Positions 22,318 through 34,882 of a stretch of DNA of 64,000 bases are shown here, one piece after another. Position numbers and translations under genes: made by a program. The stretch is from Gymnothorax reevesii. Taxonomy: Eukaryota; Chordata; Actinopteri; Anguilliformes; Muraenidae. The stretch spans positions 110,588,666-110,652,665 of the forward strand of contig CM056576.1 in assembly GCA_029721435.1 (NCBI GenBank), written 5' to 3'. Positions within the stretch are counted from its first letter, which is position 1; each line of letters starts with the position of its first letter. The notes beneath the pieces are model-generated. The model was not told the DNA's origin, did no database searches, and saw only the letters and a program-made list of their open reading frames with translations.

Positions 22318-23040
22318 AGGGAAACTATTGTCATCATGATAAAATATGAAATGATGTCAATAGATAGTTTATATTGTATAGAAGGTACGTACAAAATTTA
22401 ATTGCTAATCCAACAGCGTTTTGTATAGTTTTAAGCAGATTACTTAGTAAATTTTTGATACTCGAATGAGCGCAGCCATTTCATCCAGTCACATGGCCGA
22501 TCTCAATGGAAGTGACGTCAGTTGTGCGTATTGACAGTAGTAATCTCCGCTTTATACCTGATCCATATAGAATAACAATATATACTTATTCTACATAGAT
22601 CAGTGTTTGTACCTTGTGTTTGTTTGGTTTTTGGTTTGTCCATCATTTCATCGTGAAATGTTGTATTGTATCGCTAAACACTGCGCTGTTTCAGACAGAA
22701 ACAATCCGCGAAATGCTAGATTTCACAAGTTGCCAGCTGCCAAGAAAAGGAAGCGTCTACAGATTCAGTGGCTTGCGAAACGTGCACGTCCTAAACCAAA
22801 AAATCAACAGGTCCGTGTGTGTAGTGAACACTTCAGGTACCCGGAGGACTACTCGAATAATCTGATGAAGCATTCCATGGGTTTCGCAGGTAAACTCATA
22901 CTGAATGACATTGCAGCAACAAGCCTACTTTACAAGGACCTACTGCATGTAAAATTCAAGGCTTGTACCTTGCTCCATGTTTGTGGATGTGTTAACAGGC
23001 TAGTGATGGGCAAAAATGAAAAAACCATTCCTTTTTAACA
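22318..23040 (+). mobile_element. Possible Kolobok-type element remnant carrying a THAP ORF
   Basis: A TTAA at 22314-22317 is followed by AGGGAAACTATTGTC, a plausible terminus for a TTAA-targeting element. A leader of about 340 bp leads to a THAP-domain ORF. I found no matching inverted end to the right, so the element is truncated or the boundary is wrong. THAP domains occur in Kolobok and P-type transposases and in host proteins. Confidence 0.4.
22658..23038 (+). CDS. THAP-type zinc finger ORF, probably a transposase first exon
   Basis: The frame encodes 126 residues from the ATG at 22658. Residues 4-59 form a THAP domain: C4, C9, then FHKLP (22-26), W38, and C55-S-E-H58-F. All four C2CH zinc ligands are present. 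THAP domains bind DNA specifically. After the domain the reading is less typical, and a possible 5' splice site, CAG followed by GTAAAC, lies at 22889/22890, so the real exon may end there. No catalytic domain follows in the window. It could also be a fragment of a host THAP gene, but the TTAA-AGGG start upstream favours a transposon. Confidence 0.6.
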   Translation: MLYCIAKHCAVSDRNNPRNARFHKLPAAKKRKRLQIQWLAKRARPKPKNQQVRVCSEHFRYPEDYSNNLMKHSMGFAGKLILNDIAATSLLYKDLLHVKFKACTLLHVCGCVNRLVMGKNEKTIPF

Positions 23041-23999
23041 ACTGTTTTCAGTGTCCGATATGTACCGGGTCAGCCAGTCAAACATACAAGTGTTGAAGTG
23101 AATCCCCGACTTCTCCCACCAGTTAGACTCGCCCACCCGTACTGCACACCGGCTGCTACGGTACGGTACTGCAGTCGCTTGAAAATGCGGAAAACGAACG
23201 AACGAGCGGGGATCAGACAAGGGCTGCGTCACAATTCAACAAAACGCCAACTCTGATTTTGATTCATCAACAATAACAGTTATGGGTGTCAATATTTTGG
23301 ACTGCTACTGAGAAAAATGGGATCAAAGTTGAGGGATTAAAAAAAACAAATATGGGAAAAAAAAATTACACAGACAGAATATTCTGAAATAAAAGTTTGT
23401 CATATTACTGACAATGTATTGTTTTATTAGACGCAGAATCTTTTCTCCATTTTTAATAAAAATAATATTTATTATATTTATAATAATATTTAAAATTTCA
23501 TATCACTGAAATCACTGAAGCCATAAGCTCAACATTCCCAAGACCTTTTAGTCACCACCTAGATCATGGTTCAACCAATTACAGCTTTACACTACCTTCG
23601 TGAATTAGTCCAGAACAATGATTGAAAAACTTTGAAACCTGTAAGGTCAAATGTGCCACTTCAAAAAAGCAAACTGAATAAAAAATGGAAAAGGGGAGGG
23701 GGAGGGGGGAACCTACGAGAGCATCTTCAGACACAGCAGTTCAGAGAGGCTGCGGCTTTTCTCCTCCACTGCTCTTTCAGAGCAAGAGCAAAAATAGCTT
23801 CAAGAGCCTGTGTCCCTTCTTCGGCAGCACACGCGGCTGGCACGAGTTCGCCTTTGGCGAAGGCACAGATCCTGGGGACTCAAGTCCAGTTGGCACGTGC
23901 TGGTAATATGAATTCTCCAAGGGAGGCAGGGGTCGACCCGGGCCCTGTACTTAGAACGCAGTGTTTACAACGTTTACAGTCGGGAGACGCAAAAAAAAA

Positions 24000-24310
24000 A
24001 AAAAGGCAACATCTGGAATGTCGGGACTTGCTCTGGGCATCTGCCCTGGCAGTCGGCGAGTTGGTAGGGCGCCGGAACGCGCTAAAGCAGGTGGGGCAGA
24101 CGGCCAGATTATGTAGGTAGAATCTGGCTGGGTCCCCGCGCGAGCCTGGCAGAGTGGAGGTAGTTATGACCCGGGATGAATGCGCCGCTGTCTCGTGGAG
24201 TGATTAATGGAGCAGAGGGCTTCCTTATGAGAGCCGCGAACCCACCGAGGGTAATTAATCATGCCCGCGGCACAAGTGCTGGGCGGTGCAAGGGAGGGGG
24301 GGGCACGAAA
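24000..24310. promoter_or_regulatory. Candidate conserved noncoding/enhancer patch
   Basis: This low-repeat patch has many CG dinucleotides and homeodomain-type AT cores, including TAATTAAT at 24252-24259 and TGATTAATGG near 24200. It lies 1.5 kb upstream, in plus-strand order, of CDC73 exon 10. The call rests on composition and motifs only; an overlapping 148-codon frame (24261-24707) has no recognisable domain. Confidence 0.25.
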
Positions 24311-25766
24311 ATGGACTAGGGGCCAGTGGGAGGTCAATGAACACCATCACTGTACACAGTCATCAATCAGAACCCCGCATTTATTTTCCCTTATCAATCA
24401 AAAGCTCTGCCGCTTCACAACCTCGTTTCCGCTGTATTATGTGCAGTTCAAGGATGCCACGGTGGTCGCTTCCAGCAACAATGGGAGGGAAGCCAACACT
24501 TCACGTTTCATGACGTTGCCACAATTCCTGAACAACTGCCAAACTCAAAGAAATATGAAACGTAGCCTTAGCTTTGGTTGGACTCTAGCTTCTTGCATAC
24601 AGACAAAAGGCAATCACCTACTTATCCATTTATCGATAGCTGAAAACCAAAATGATGTTACAAATGAGATGAAAAGCAATGAACTTGACTGGAAAAGACC
24701 CATCTGACCCAATTACACCAAGCAGTCCTAAAATGTGGACCCCTGTTTATACATTTCCTTTTGTGTTTGTTTTTGTTTTTTTTTTTTTCCAACTGCAATT
24801 GCAATACCAGAATTTAAAAGTTCGTTTTTCTTAATTAGTTGCTTTTCTTGTGGGGAGGGATTATTTACGCTCTTCAAACATGTAATGATAAAAATAGCAG
24901 TGCATTACAAAAAACAACAAAAGCCCAGTCTGCATAGTGTTTACTGTCCCATTTTCCAAAAGCAAACAAAACCGATCAAACTCAAGACTGCGGTGAATTA
25001 ATTAGCTGGTAATTAGGTTTCTGATCACAGGTGTTTAAAGCTCTTTCGAAACCTTTCTTCTCGAGACCCAACACAAAAATAACAACCAATTTGACGCAAT
25101 TTGCTGTATGTTTGAATTCTCCATTATCTACTATATGTTAAACTTCGGCAAACATTTATCCAAAAACCCATCAATTATAAGCCAATTGATTCTTAAATTT
25201 AATTGGAGATAATGTTCCCCAATTTTTATGCACCACAGTCATTCTCAATACTGTAGAGGGCAATAAGAAAATTGGCCTCTTCAGGGCATGCAAAGCTATT
25301 TCAGGCAATGGCTTTAACTGGAAAACAGACCCAACAAACAGGAGTACAGCAATTAATAACAAGGAAATTCTGGGATTGCGATCAGAGTACAGAAACCAGC
25401 ATACAGGCTGGTAGACCAGTACCAAGCTTGAAATAAACAGCTGCAGGAAAATAAAATGCTCAGATGAATGCATAGATCAACACAATTTTAATTTAACCCA
25501 ACTGGCCTATTACAGTTGATCTTCCCCTAACAGACCCAAGACACCAGATGGGACACAGATGTAATAACAAAGTAAATATATTTCTTGGAATGAGACGGCG
25601 TCAAAGACATTCCATGAAGACTTTTAGGTTTTTTTTGCATTTCAGTTATCAAAACTCATCACAGCAGACTATCAAAAAAGGAGATCCAATTTCATGCGAG
25701 CATTTTACAAATAATCAATTCCATGACAAATATGGAAGAAAAATGAAGCTAAGCTTTTAGGCTTAC

Positions 25767-25831
25767 CGTCACAGACTTCAGGGTCATGCCGTGGTAAGTC
25801 CCCATGGTGTCGATTTTGAAACCTTCGGTTT
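25767..25831 (-). CDS. CDC73: CDC73 exon 10 (coding)
   Basis: The 65-bp exon encodes 21 whole codons, [20 protein letters not shown] plus T, after two bases that complete a Glu codon begun in exon 9. As I recall it, this is identical to the human protein. The acceptor is CCAACAG before AAACCGAAG, and the donor is ACG followed by GTAAGC. The protein is a subunit of the nuclear PAF1 complex that travels with RNA polymerase II. This segment lies in the central region between the N-terminal domain and the Ras-like C-terminal domain. The exon ends in phase 0, matching a following exon that should begin EGAS, which is not in the window. Confidence 0.97.
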
Positions 25832-25930
25832 CTGTTGGAAGCAAAACAAAATACATAATCATTTCCACATGTTCACCTTTGCCAACAACCCATTATGATG
25901 AAAATTACACATGGTAGGGAGTGTGTTGTG

Positions 25931-25985
25931 TACACCAATCAGCCACAACATTAAAACCACTTGCCTAAATTGGTGTAGGTGCCAC
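25931..25985. mobile_element. Fragment of a widespread fish DNA repeat
   Basis: It contains CACCAATCAGCCACAACATT followed by AAAACCAC, a motif I recognise from a very common fish interspersed repeat. Only the terminal piece is present. Confidence 0.45.
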
Positions 25986-26269
25986 AAAAAAATGATCAGT
26001 CAAACTGACGTCAACAAAAACTCCCGGGCCCAGTCAGATGAAACGGTTTGAAACTCCCTGCACCAGCTTGCTTCTGTCCCACAGTGCATCCTGGTGCATC
26101 TCTTCCCCCAGGTAAATCAGGGGACTCCCCACATAACACAAGGAGAGCAACCCACCCAGCTTTAATTTAGGTCCACCCTGCGTAAAATGTTGGCGCCCTC
26201 CTGTTGCCCTCCCCCAAATAGTGAGGAAAAAAAAAAACAAGTCGACATGGTCTACAACATCCCCCGCCA

Positions 26270-26465
26270 ATCGTGCGCTTCTTATTTTCGAACTCGATCA
26301 AGGCCTTAATGGTCTGAAGCTACACACCAAATTTGGTTGCTGTATCTGTAGTAGATTCTGAGTAAAGCTGTCCCCTTTATCACGGATGAACGGAAGGACG
26401 GACGGACGGACGGAGGTCAAACCTATATCCCCCTCCCACTTCATGTTGGCGGGGCATAATAAAGA
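26270..26465 (+). repeat. Interspersed repeat ending in a GGAC tract
   Basis: The segment ends with ACGGAAGGACGGACGGACGG and then a conserved-looking CCCCTCCCACTTCATG tail. A similar GGAC tract occurs at about 57060-57096 and related wording at 35540-35570, suggesting one diffuse repeat class. Confidence 0.4.
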
Positions 26466-26994
26466 CAGCATTTCCCGAGTGTGTCAGGTGATTGGGATTC
26501 TGTTCAGTCACACTATGTCAAGATCCCTGTCTGAACTGAGACAAGTTTATTTCAGCGTTGGGCAGGTGGACTTTCATTCTACACGGACAGGCAGATCCTT
26601 GCACTCGCCTTTGTGCATCGTTTCCTACCTCTGGAGTAAAGAGGTGATATAACATGGCATAATCTTGCCATTTTTTAATTGAAATGTTTCTTTTTGTCAA
26701 GAGTTAAATTCCAATGTTAAATGCACGTCGAATCATTATCAACCTATTAATGAAAGTTGACCGCTAGGAACATGGCCAACAACGACAACAAATAAAGGTT
26801 GATTTATGAATGTATTGGCTGACAGTGATAATCTCTGCCAGTAGTTCATTGTGTGTGTATATATATATTTGTCCTGCACACAACGGTCACCATTTGTGAA
26901 CTTAAGTTCAGCTATAGTCTAAACTCAAGCCGGAGCAAAGAGTGGTAATTAACTGCACCAGTCATAATGTTTCAATCATAACTTACTTTACAGG

Positions 26995-27145
26995 GCGAGA
27001 ATATATTTCCTCATAGGTAAGATACAAGCTATAACGCAGAGAGAACATGCCAACTACACACAGAAAGGCCCCAGGCCAGATTCAAACCCATGACCTTCTT
27101 GCTGTGAGGCGGCAGTGCTAACAACTGCACGACCCTGCCGCCTCA
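26995..27145 (-). mobile_element. Non-LTR retrotransposon or SINE tail fragment
   Basis: It contains GAGAACATGCCAACTACACA, CAGAAAGGCCCCAGGCC, GACCTTCTTGCTGTGAGG and GGCAGTGCTAACAACTGC. I know this series as a very common fish interspersed repeat. It is a fragment with no ORF, and the exact family is not assigned. Confidence 0.5.
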
Positions 27146-29269
27146 TAGCGCAACAGTTCAACAAAAATTCCGGTGAGCATCGCCGTTTTCACAACAATAT
27201 CCGCTTTCTGCCTTTGTATGGGTACCGACTGTTAGCTTTTTGTCCAAAGTCTGATTGCAGACCTTGATGCCGCTGTAGTTCTCTAATCAACGTTGCTTCA
27301 GCAGCAGGTGGTTTGATGCTCTGGCCAATCAGTATAGGCTTAAGCTACACTGCAATTACACAACAAAAAACACTCATAAATACAAGCAAAGTGCAAGTCC
27401 AAATAAAAGTAAAGGAACACGGCCAAGTGTTACAGTCCTAAAAAAAAAAAAAAGAAAAAGAAAACCATTCAAACCATAACAAAAGAATCGGCCCCGTTTC
27501 GAACAGTGTGATAACATCAACACTCAGAAACATTCAGAAACTCCTGAAACCAAACTTTTGAGCATTCCCATACTTCTATATACATTTAATGCAACTGGCA
27601 TAAATTGGCTTTTTGCCTGGTTTAGGTTGGCTGTCATTTTTGTATTCCGGAAAATTAATCACTGGAGGAAGATGGTATATCATGAACCATCCCTTGACCG
27701 TCTGCTTCAGCGTTATGATCCAGAGGGAATGTGCCTTTCCATTATTCATACAGGACACACTTCTTCCATTCCTCTCATATTTAAATGCACCTTCAGGCTG
27801 AGAATAAGTGAGTACTAAAAGCAACTGAGAGTCGATTTTAATCTTACCTCTGCAAGCAACTCAAATACTGACCACCATTAAAACTGATTCAATTAATAAA
27901 AATAAAATGCGAACCACTTTAAAAAAAAAAAAACAAAAACAAAAGGGGGCAGGTCTAGCTTACATATCGCGGCATCTTTTAAATCTTCAAGAGCAAAGGT
28001 TCAAGAAATAAATACAAAATGCAAAGTAAATTACCTTAGCCCATCATTCCCATTTCCGGTAATAGACAATTATTTGTTTTGCTCAATTAATATGTGACAG
28101 AGATGATAAAGAAAGAAAGAAAAAAACTGTGTGAAAGATGGCACCAATTAGGAAATATCAAATTAAACATAACAAAGGACTTTAAAAAAATAAATCTTTT
28201 TAATACCAAGTACCAAAACAAACAGAGCAACTAGCCTCAGAAAAGTTTATGGTTCAAAGTGTAGAGCCAGTCTCTGATGACGAAGGCAGTGCACTCCATA
28301 AATGTCAATGCTTTATAGAATAGCGAAAATGCTGGATGCAATGGGCACAAAAGACAGCTGACCTTGTAATAATTCACTCATTCTCGATACAGCAGAATGA
28401 TTTTTAGGAGATTTTTTTCCCCCTCTCTTGATAGACCAAACAAGGACACACTCACCAGCCATACTCAAGTGACCTTTCTGGAGTGCAACAGTATGTTGCA
28501 CCGACAGTCTGTTCATTTCTAAGCTTTTCAAATCAGAGTAACGACTCTGGTGAAAATCTGTGTTTGCTGATGGTGTGAATATCCCACCAAATGCAAGTGG
28601 ATTTAGTCACAAACTCCGTATTTTTTGCAGGTTTGACACAGATCCGTGCCAGTATTAAAAGAGGGGCATATATGGCTCAATGAAGCAAATTCGCTGACAC
28701 CCTTAAATTCATGTGTTTGAAAAGGCTCATATTTCCTCAGTACATGCTTCGCCATCAACGGTCATTCTACCAATACTACTTTTGCCAATGAATTAATACA
28801 CATTTACACAAATGAATATCTGAATCAAATGACTCAGGGATATTGATTTTTACCTTAAAGGGATAGTTCGCTTTTTTTGAAGTGGGGTTGTATGAGCTAC
28901 AAATAGCGTCCACAGACATTAGATGCAGTAGAAAGCTCCCTGCTCTCCCCCAGTTAGCCGCACCAGCGCATAGCGCTGGATGGAGATTTAAGGCGATACA
29001 CTGTTGTAAACGGACCCAAAGTAACAGCGTATTTTTGCGGCCTAAAAGAGGTGCTACCTGAATACACCACTTTAATGATGCGCTATTGCGAGCAGGACAC
29101 CTCAGCCCCGAGCTTTATTTGAGCATGTGCATCGTTTGTGTGTTGTATCACTAGAAAGTGAGTGTGAGAATTTTGTAGTATTTTGCTGCTGACCTGCTAT
29201 CAGTGCTTATGAAGTTCAAAGCACTTTTTCCCTGTCGTGCCATCAACCCTATGTAAGTTAATGTGCCAG

Positions 29270-29515
29270 AAAAGTATCCTCATTGTGACAAGACTCGACT
29301 AGCTAATGTCCGTGATCCGAGAGATGTGATGAAACCGGCTGCAAGTATCCACATTGTGACATGACTCGAGTAATGTCCGTGATTCAAGAGACGTGGCGGG
29401 AACAGCTGTAAGTATCCACAGTGTGACATGGCTCGACTAATGTCCTTGATTCGAGAGACGTGACGATGAACCAGCTGTAAGTATCCATACTGTGACGAGA
29501 CTGGACTTATGTCTG
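29270..29515 (+). repeat. Minisatellite, unit about 67 bp, about 3.7 copies
   Basis: Units contain AGTATCCACATTGTGACATG, an ACTCGACTAATGTCC core and a TTCGAGAGACGTG core followed by GAACAGCTGTAAG. Copies differ by substitutions and small indels. It lies inside the Kolobok-like element. Confidence 0.85.
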
Positions 29516-29519
29516 TGTG

Positions 29520-29860
29520 ATCAGTGAAGTCGTTTTGGATTTATTGCGCGGAATGTGATTTCAAGATGGCGGCTGTGACGGCCATACTGGATATCAGTGC
29601 ATGACCAAAATCGATAGGCCACTGTAGTTCCACGCCCCCAACGTGCACACCGAAAACGAAAGTGATCGGTGAAGTCGTTCTGGAGTTCTTGTGTGGAATG
29701 TGCTTTCAAGATGGCGATAGTGGCAGCCATATTGGATATTGGAGCCCGACCAAAATCTATAGGCTTCTGTAGTACCACACCCCCAGCATGCACGCCAAAA
29801 ACGAAAGTGATCGGTGAAGTCGTTTTGGAGTTTTTGCTCGGAATACGAAATTGTTGACAG
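29520..29860 (+). repeat. Tandem repeat family R2, unit about 140 bp, copy block 1
   Basis: About 2.4 copies carry CAAGATGGCGGCTGTGACGG, CCATACTGGATAT, AAAATCGATAGGC and GATCGGTGAAGTCGTT. The same unit recurs at 51413-51765. Minus-strand frames of up to 161 codons across this block are repeat readings, not a supported protein. Confidence 0.8.
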
Positions 29861-30191
29861 ACAGATGGACGCTGTGCGTGACGACAACACCCTAGCCCTT
29901 TTGGGCTGAGGGATAAAAATTTACAGTGCTTCAGCTGCTCAGAGAAAGAAAAAAAAAAACCAACCGCTCTTGAACTACCCAAGTGGCGTATTCCATCGGA
30001 GTTCACTGTGCGCTGTAGCCATCAGAGTGCCATTTCAGTGGCACAGAATTACGTCTTATATTTTTTTAAATTCCCTATTACGTATAACTAGCACAGCAGA
30101 TACACAGTATGTGGCTGCGTAGACCCTATGCGATATCAATTTGAGCTGCAATGTTCCATTAGACTTTTTCACCGGCGTTTCACTCTCTTAC

Positions 30192-30470
30192 CTGATGCAT
30201 GGGTACAGCAGTGCTCTTCAGCATGCACCGTTGACATTTCCCTGAATGCAGCCTAACGAAATCCACTTTGGAAAAATGAATACTGCAAACATGGAGCTCT
30301 TTTAGGGATACGGGTGGCGTATCAGTAACCATGTTGAGCGCAAGTAGCCACAGCTGCCGAAGTCCAACATCCCACAAAAGAATGCGGTGGAAGCTGTAAG
30401 TGCACCAGGATACAGCTTTGCTTTCACGTCCAGGAAAGCAACACGCGGACCATTTATGAAATATTTGCAC
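30192..30470 (-). pseudogene. Decayed THAP-domain exon of the Kolobok-like element
   Basis: Minus-strand reading gives CCFPGRESK, then SFHR, LRQLWLLAL, HVCSIHFSK and KSTAVPMHQ. This is the order of a THAP domain, including the C-x2-H pair and the terminal AVP box. One zinc-ligand Cys appears replaced (GRES where GCES is expected). The natural ATG upstream is in another frame, so at least one indel is present. The exon ends exactly at a consensus donor, CAG followed by GTAAGAG (30192/30191), just after the AVP box. No catalytic exon remains. Confidence 0.75.
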
Positions 30471-32303
30471 AAGTTTAACGATCGTCTGACTTCGTAACTG
30501 CAGTTACAGTGACCCAAACAGCTGAACAACTTCATCTCTTGGTTTAACTGGCGGACCGCCAAACAGCTGATAGTTACAACGCACAGTTTACTGCGATGCG
30601 CCACGCAGAGGAAAAAGTTAGTTGGTTGGTTCAGGAGCAGCTGTGTTTTTCCAAAGCAACTGAAGCGCTGTAATTTTTTTTAACATAGCGTGCAATTGAA
30701 ATGGTGTATTATTTTCAGGTAGGACCTCTTTTTGGCCACGAAAATACGGCGTTTCTTTGGGCCCACTCACAACAGTGTACCTAAATTTCCACCCAGCACT
30801 ACACGCTGGTGCGGCTACCGGGAGATCAAAGAGCTTTCTACTGCATCTAATGTAAGTAGTGGCAATTTGTAGGTCATACAAGCCCACTTGTATGACACAA
30901 AAAAAAGTGAACTATGCCTTGAAGTTGCACAGAAAGAAGACTACTTGGTCATCATTTATTAGAATATAATCATTCATGTGATTTTTGTGAGGTCAAATAA
31001 AACTCGGTAAAAGTCTTACAAAGGGGGGCTGGGAGGGAGGCCATTTGGCTCTCTCCTCTCCATTGTAGGTGCTGTGCCTACCAGTTTGCTTTTCTGATCT
31101 GACTATGTTTGCTCTACTGCTCCGCCTACCCTTGACTAGTGACCACTTTGCACCCATGATGAAGAGCATAAAAGCCAGGCTTCCTCAGTTTGCTGGTTCC
31201 CTCTCCTTCCTTGGACAGCCAGCACAACAACTTGTTTATTTTTTTGGTTTCTTCTTCTGTTTTTCCTTCATTTTTGCACCTTACAACACAAACTGCACAT
31301 ACAGGTTGTCAATGCATCCTTCACCACCGCCACAGATGACAACTGGCTTCACGCCCTATTAAATTGAGACAGTCATCAGTTGCTGAAATACAATCTTGAT
31401 TTAACTTGTACACCATCATTATTTGTTGAGGCCTGAACAGGCTGGTCATAACAAAAACTTTTACAAGACTTTGAGAATATCATCGAGATGAGGTTTTAGG
31501 AGCGAACGCGATGAGTTAAGACGGCCCAACGGCAATCTGCACTGTTTGCTCGACAAAAGCTTATCAGACTTGACCAACTACATTCACTACGATGTAGTTT
31601 TGGAATAAAATTTGGTCAGGGCTGGCCAGCCTTGTTCTGACTGGGCCAAAAAAAAAAAAGTGAGCCTGGAAATGAGGTTCAGGCCTCATTTGATGGCCAA
31701 AACATACTTCTAACCTTGTAGGCCCATCTAATGCAAAGGTCAACCAGCTTCCATAAGCATGTCACTCAGAAGATAAAGCAAAAAATATACAGAGTGGATA
31801 AAACACAGATAGGGAAACGGTGAAGGAATTCCTCTGGCGAGGATGTCTCAGACTTTTCATAAACTCGTCCCTTTTTATTGCCGATCAGGACATTTAGCCC
31901 GCGCACAGCTCAGGAGCCAATTTATTCTAGGCACCAGACAGGACCGTACGAGCATCAGTGAGATACATAACCACATTCGACTTCACGGAATAATAAGCTC
32001 TCCCAGTCACAATGGCTGCGCTTCTCCAAGTGAGTGTGGAACTTGAGAAAGTGCACTCTAATAAAGGATGTGGTGACCATCATGACCTCGGGAGATGGAT
32101 GGAAGTCCTACAGAGTTTCAAGCTCTCAGTCGATGTTGCCCTTTCGTATGCCGCTATAGAGAATTGATCAACCGCACGTTTTGTGTGACAGCATCCAGTA
32201 TTACTGACTTTTGCAGATGGCATCTTTCGTCCGGCTTCACCCAAAATTAAGTCAAATGCAAAAAAGAATTTATGTCAAGTTGTGACAAAATGCAGACACA
32301 AAC

Positions 32304-32335
<32 letters not shown>

Positions 32336-34882
32336 CTAGGAGTGATCTCCCATCCAAGAACGAATCAAGCCCACACCTGTTTAGCTTCAGCCAGTTGTCT
32401 GGTGTAGACCAAAAGGTGGGATGGCTGCATCAATTAGCTACCTTACTTTGGTAAGGTCCTCACCAGCTACAGTGGTTGCTTATCAAAGACCAAATCAAGA
32501 CTCAAACACAGTTCCATTCAAACAAAACATTTTCTGTTATACTTAATGGCTACAGAAAGATTAACCTCAAGAGATGTTAATTCGAGATAAAACCGCGTGC
32601 ACACTCACTAACACCATAGAATTTTGGGTCAGCTGAGATGATTACAGTTAACCCCGAATGCGCAGAATGCACAGAATAGCCCATTAACCTTCATGCATTA
32701 AACTGTTAAACTGTTGTCTAGCGTTTCTAGGCATTTAAGTATTTGCATTATCTCCTGTTCATTCCTCAACCAAAATGCAAAATGCAAAATGCAAAAAAAA
32801 AAAAAAACACAGCCTAAAGAACAGCCTAAAGTAGCCGAGCACACAGCAGGTTGTGCATTTTTTCTGCATCATCCAGCAGCCATCAGCTTGACTCGTGTCA
32901 TTGACATTTGACTGGAAACAAGCCAGCAACCATGTTGCAAAAAGACGGAACAAAAATGGTTGTGTTGAGGAAAAAAATTGCAGTGAGACCATGTAATAAT
33001 GTTGATAGGCCGAATAACACAAAGATAATCTTTCTGTACTCCGTTCTTCCCTGGTCAGCTCTCTACAACTCTCACTCATGTTTACACTCATCTTCCTGTA
33101 GCAACTAGCCTTCTGCTAGATTTCAGAGCCAACATGTGGAGCAAGACGTCTGTTAAATGTTAGACACAAACCTATCTTTGAAGGGATCCTCCTCTCCAGC
33201 AACAATCTGCGCGTGTCAAGTGGAAAAAAATATGCACTTCAAGATGGAAAAATGCCCCCCACTACATTTTTATGAAACTTTTTCACAGATCCTGGGTTAT
33301 CACTCAACTGTGGACAGACTTAAAAGACACCAGTAGGTAAATATAGCTCAGGTTCAAACACACAGAAATGATCTTTTCATCAATCCCTAATTCTAACCTT
33401 AACCAATAAGTCACAATTTGCCCTCATGGCTGTGACAGCAGACCAAAATTTCCACACTTCCCAAAAATATCACTACTATATTGTTTAATACCATTTTGAA
33501 CCGGTCCAGTTCTGCCTGCTGTCTGAGAGAGAGCCCTCCATCATACAGCCTATATGCTTGCTATGCAATTTCTAGTGGTTATGAAAGTGTGCACTACGCT
33601 ACTTGTCCCTTTATGTTGTCACACCAGTTTGTTTTTTAGAGCCACATTCTGCAATAAAACATAAGCTTTGAATCTTGGGTTCCATTCAAGCAATTCTAGC
33701 AGAAGAAATACCAAAACAAGCTCATGATCCAATTGGAAAGCACATGTCTCAGAGAGGTGCCAAGTGAGTGAAGTTGGGAATGCAGTCCTGAGTTGGCAAA
33801 AAGCATGAAGACAATAACCAACTGATGGTCATAAAAACACTCCCCCTTCACCTCAAATTTTTCTAAAATCTATACAGGTCTCAAGACTGACCTTAACAGC
33901 AGCCAAAAATCCCGTTTTAATGGCCAAATCTGGTGGAAGTCCAAGCCTAATCTAGAGACTTTTCGCGCCAATCTATTTATTTTGAGTGCAAACAATCTGT
34001 TTGTGTTTAAACCAATTATTTGTGCAATTACAAGCACCTACCAGCTTGCAGCCATATGCCCATTTACACTATAAAACAAACCACATTGGTTAAACCAAAC
34101 CCAGTTACACGTCATTTTCTTTTGCATCTTTTGATTGCTCAAGAGAAATGTTTTCACAATGCTCTTCCCAGTCATTCCGCACTCACGCTGCCCCGAATTT
34201 GATTCTGCCCTTGGATTTGGCCACTATGCCACAAGACATTTTGACTCTGCCTTCAAATGTAAAGTCTGAGGTTTTCGCAACAAAAAACAGCAAATAGAAA
34301 AATAAATAAAATGGGATAAAAGTGGCAACCAAACCTGCTCCTGAACATCACTTGTGCTGAAGAATTTCACTCGTGACCCAACACAGTTTACATCATCCAC
34401 AAGCTTAAGATCTGCATTGAGCTGCTAATTAGTAGAGCCATAGGAAACAATTTAATGTTTTAACTGTAAAAGTGTAGATCTGCGGGAACACGGCTGGATA
34501 CAGTGTACTGTGCTGCGAAAAAATATTTACTCCACTCAGATTTCTTCGATTTTTGCTGATTTGCCACAGTTATGTTAAAACCTGAGTAAACACAAAAGGC
34601 TGTTTTAAATGATAATTTCACACATTAGAAAAAAGCTTCAGTCTAGTCAGACCAAAGTCCTCACTTGAGTCCAATATAGATGCTGTAGTACAGGGTACCA
34701 CTAAAACTAGGGTTTGAGACCCTTGCTGTTAGCAAGACCTTAAACAGGCAGTTCATTGTTGTCACCAATGGTGGCACAACCTGTTGTTAGGGAAAAGGTT
34801 TTGAAAAACTTTTCCCCTAAAATAAATGAAATGGTTATATAGAGGCTGAATTTTGTGTTTACTGGGTTGTCTCGGTCTTCTA

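Larger units (their letters stand above)
28859..30919 (-). mobile_element. Kolobok-like transposon remnant with long inverted ends
   Basis: The roughly 2.06-kb element begins AGGGATAGTTCGCTTTTTTT after TTAA (28855-28858). The right end in reverse complement begins AGGCATAGTTCACTTTTTTT, bordered by TGAA, a one-base decay of TTAA. The inverted arms match over about 230 bp (28859-29090 and 30690-30919), sharing ACATTAGATGCAGTAGAAAG and AGCCGCACCAGCG. A decayed THAP exon lies on the minus strand. TTAA targets plus a THAP domain are the hallmarks of the Kolobok superfamily, so I favour it over piggyBac. It carries two tandem repeat blocks. Confidence 0.75.

Noticed and set aside
24261..24707. 148-codon plus-strand ORF
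   Set aside because: No recognisable domain, no neighbouring splice sites in frame, and it overlaps a noncoding-looking patch.
29521..30006. 161-codon minus-strand ORF
   Set aside because: It reads through the 140-bp tandem repeat block, so the apparent protein repeats are repeat units in frame.
31020..31470. Possible solo LTR with a CATAAAAG promoter-like motif
   Set aside because: No TG...CA borders, target duplication or second copy could be defined; left as unassigned.
34500..34840. Possible Tc1-type element starting ACTGTGCTGCGAAAAAATAT
   Set aside because: The left end looks like a Tc1 terminus, but no inverted right end with TA could be found.
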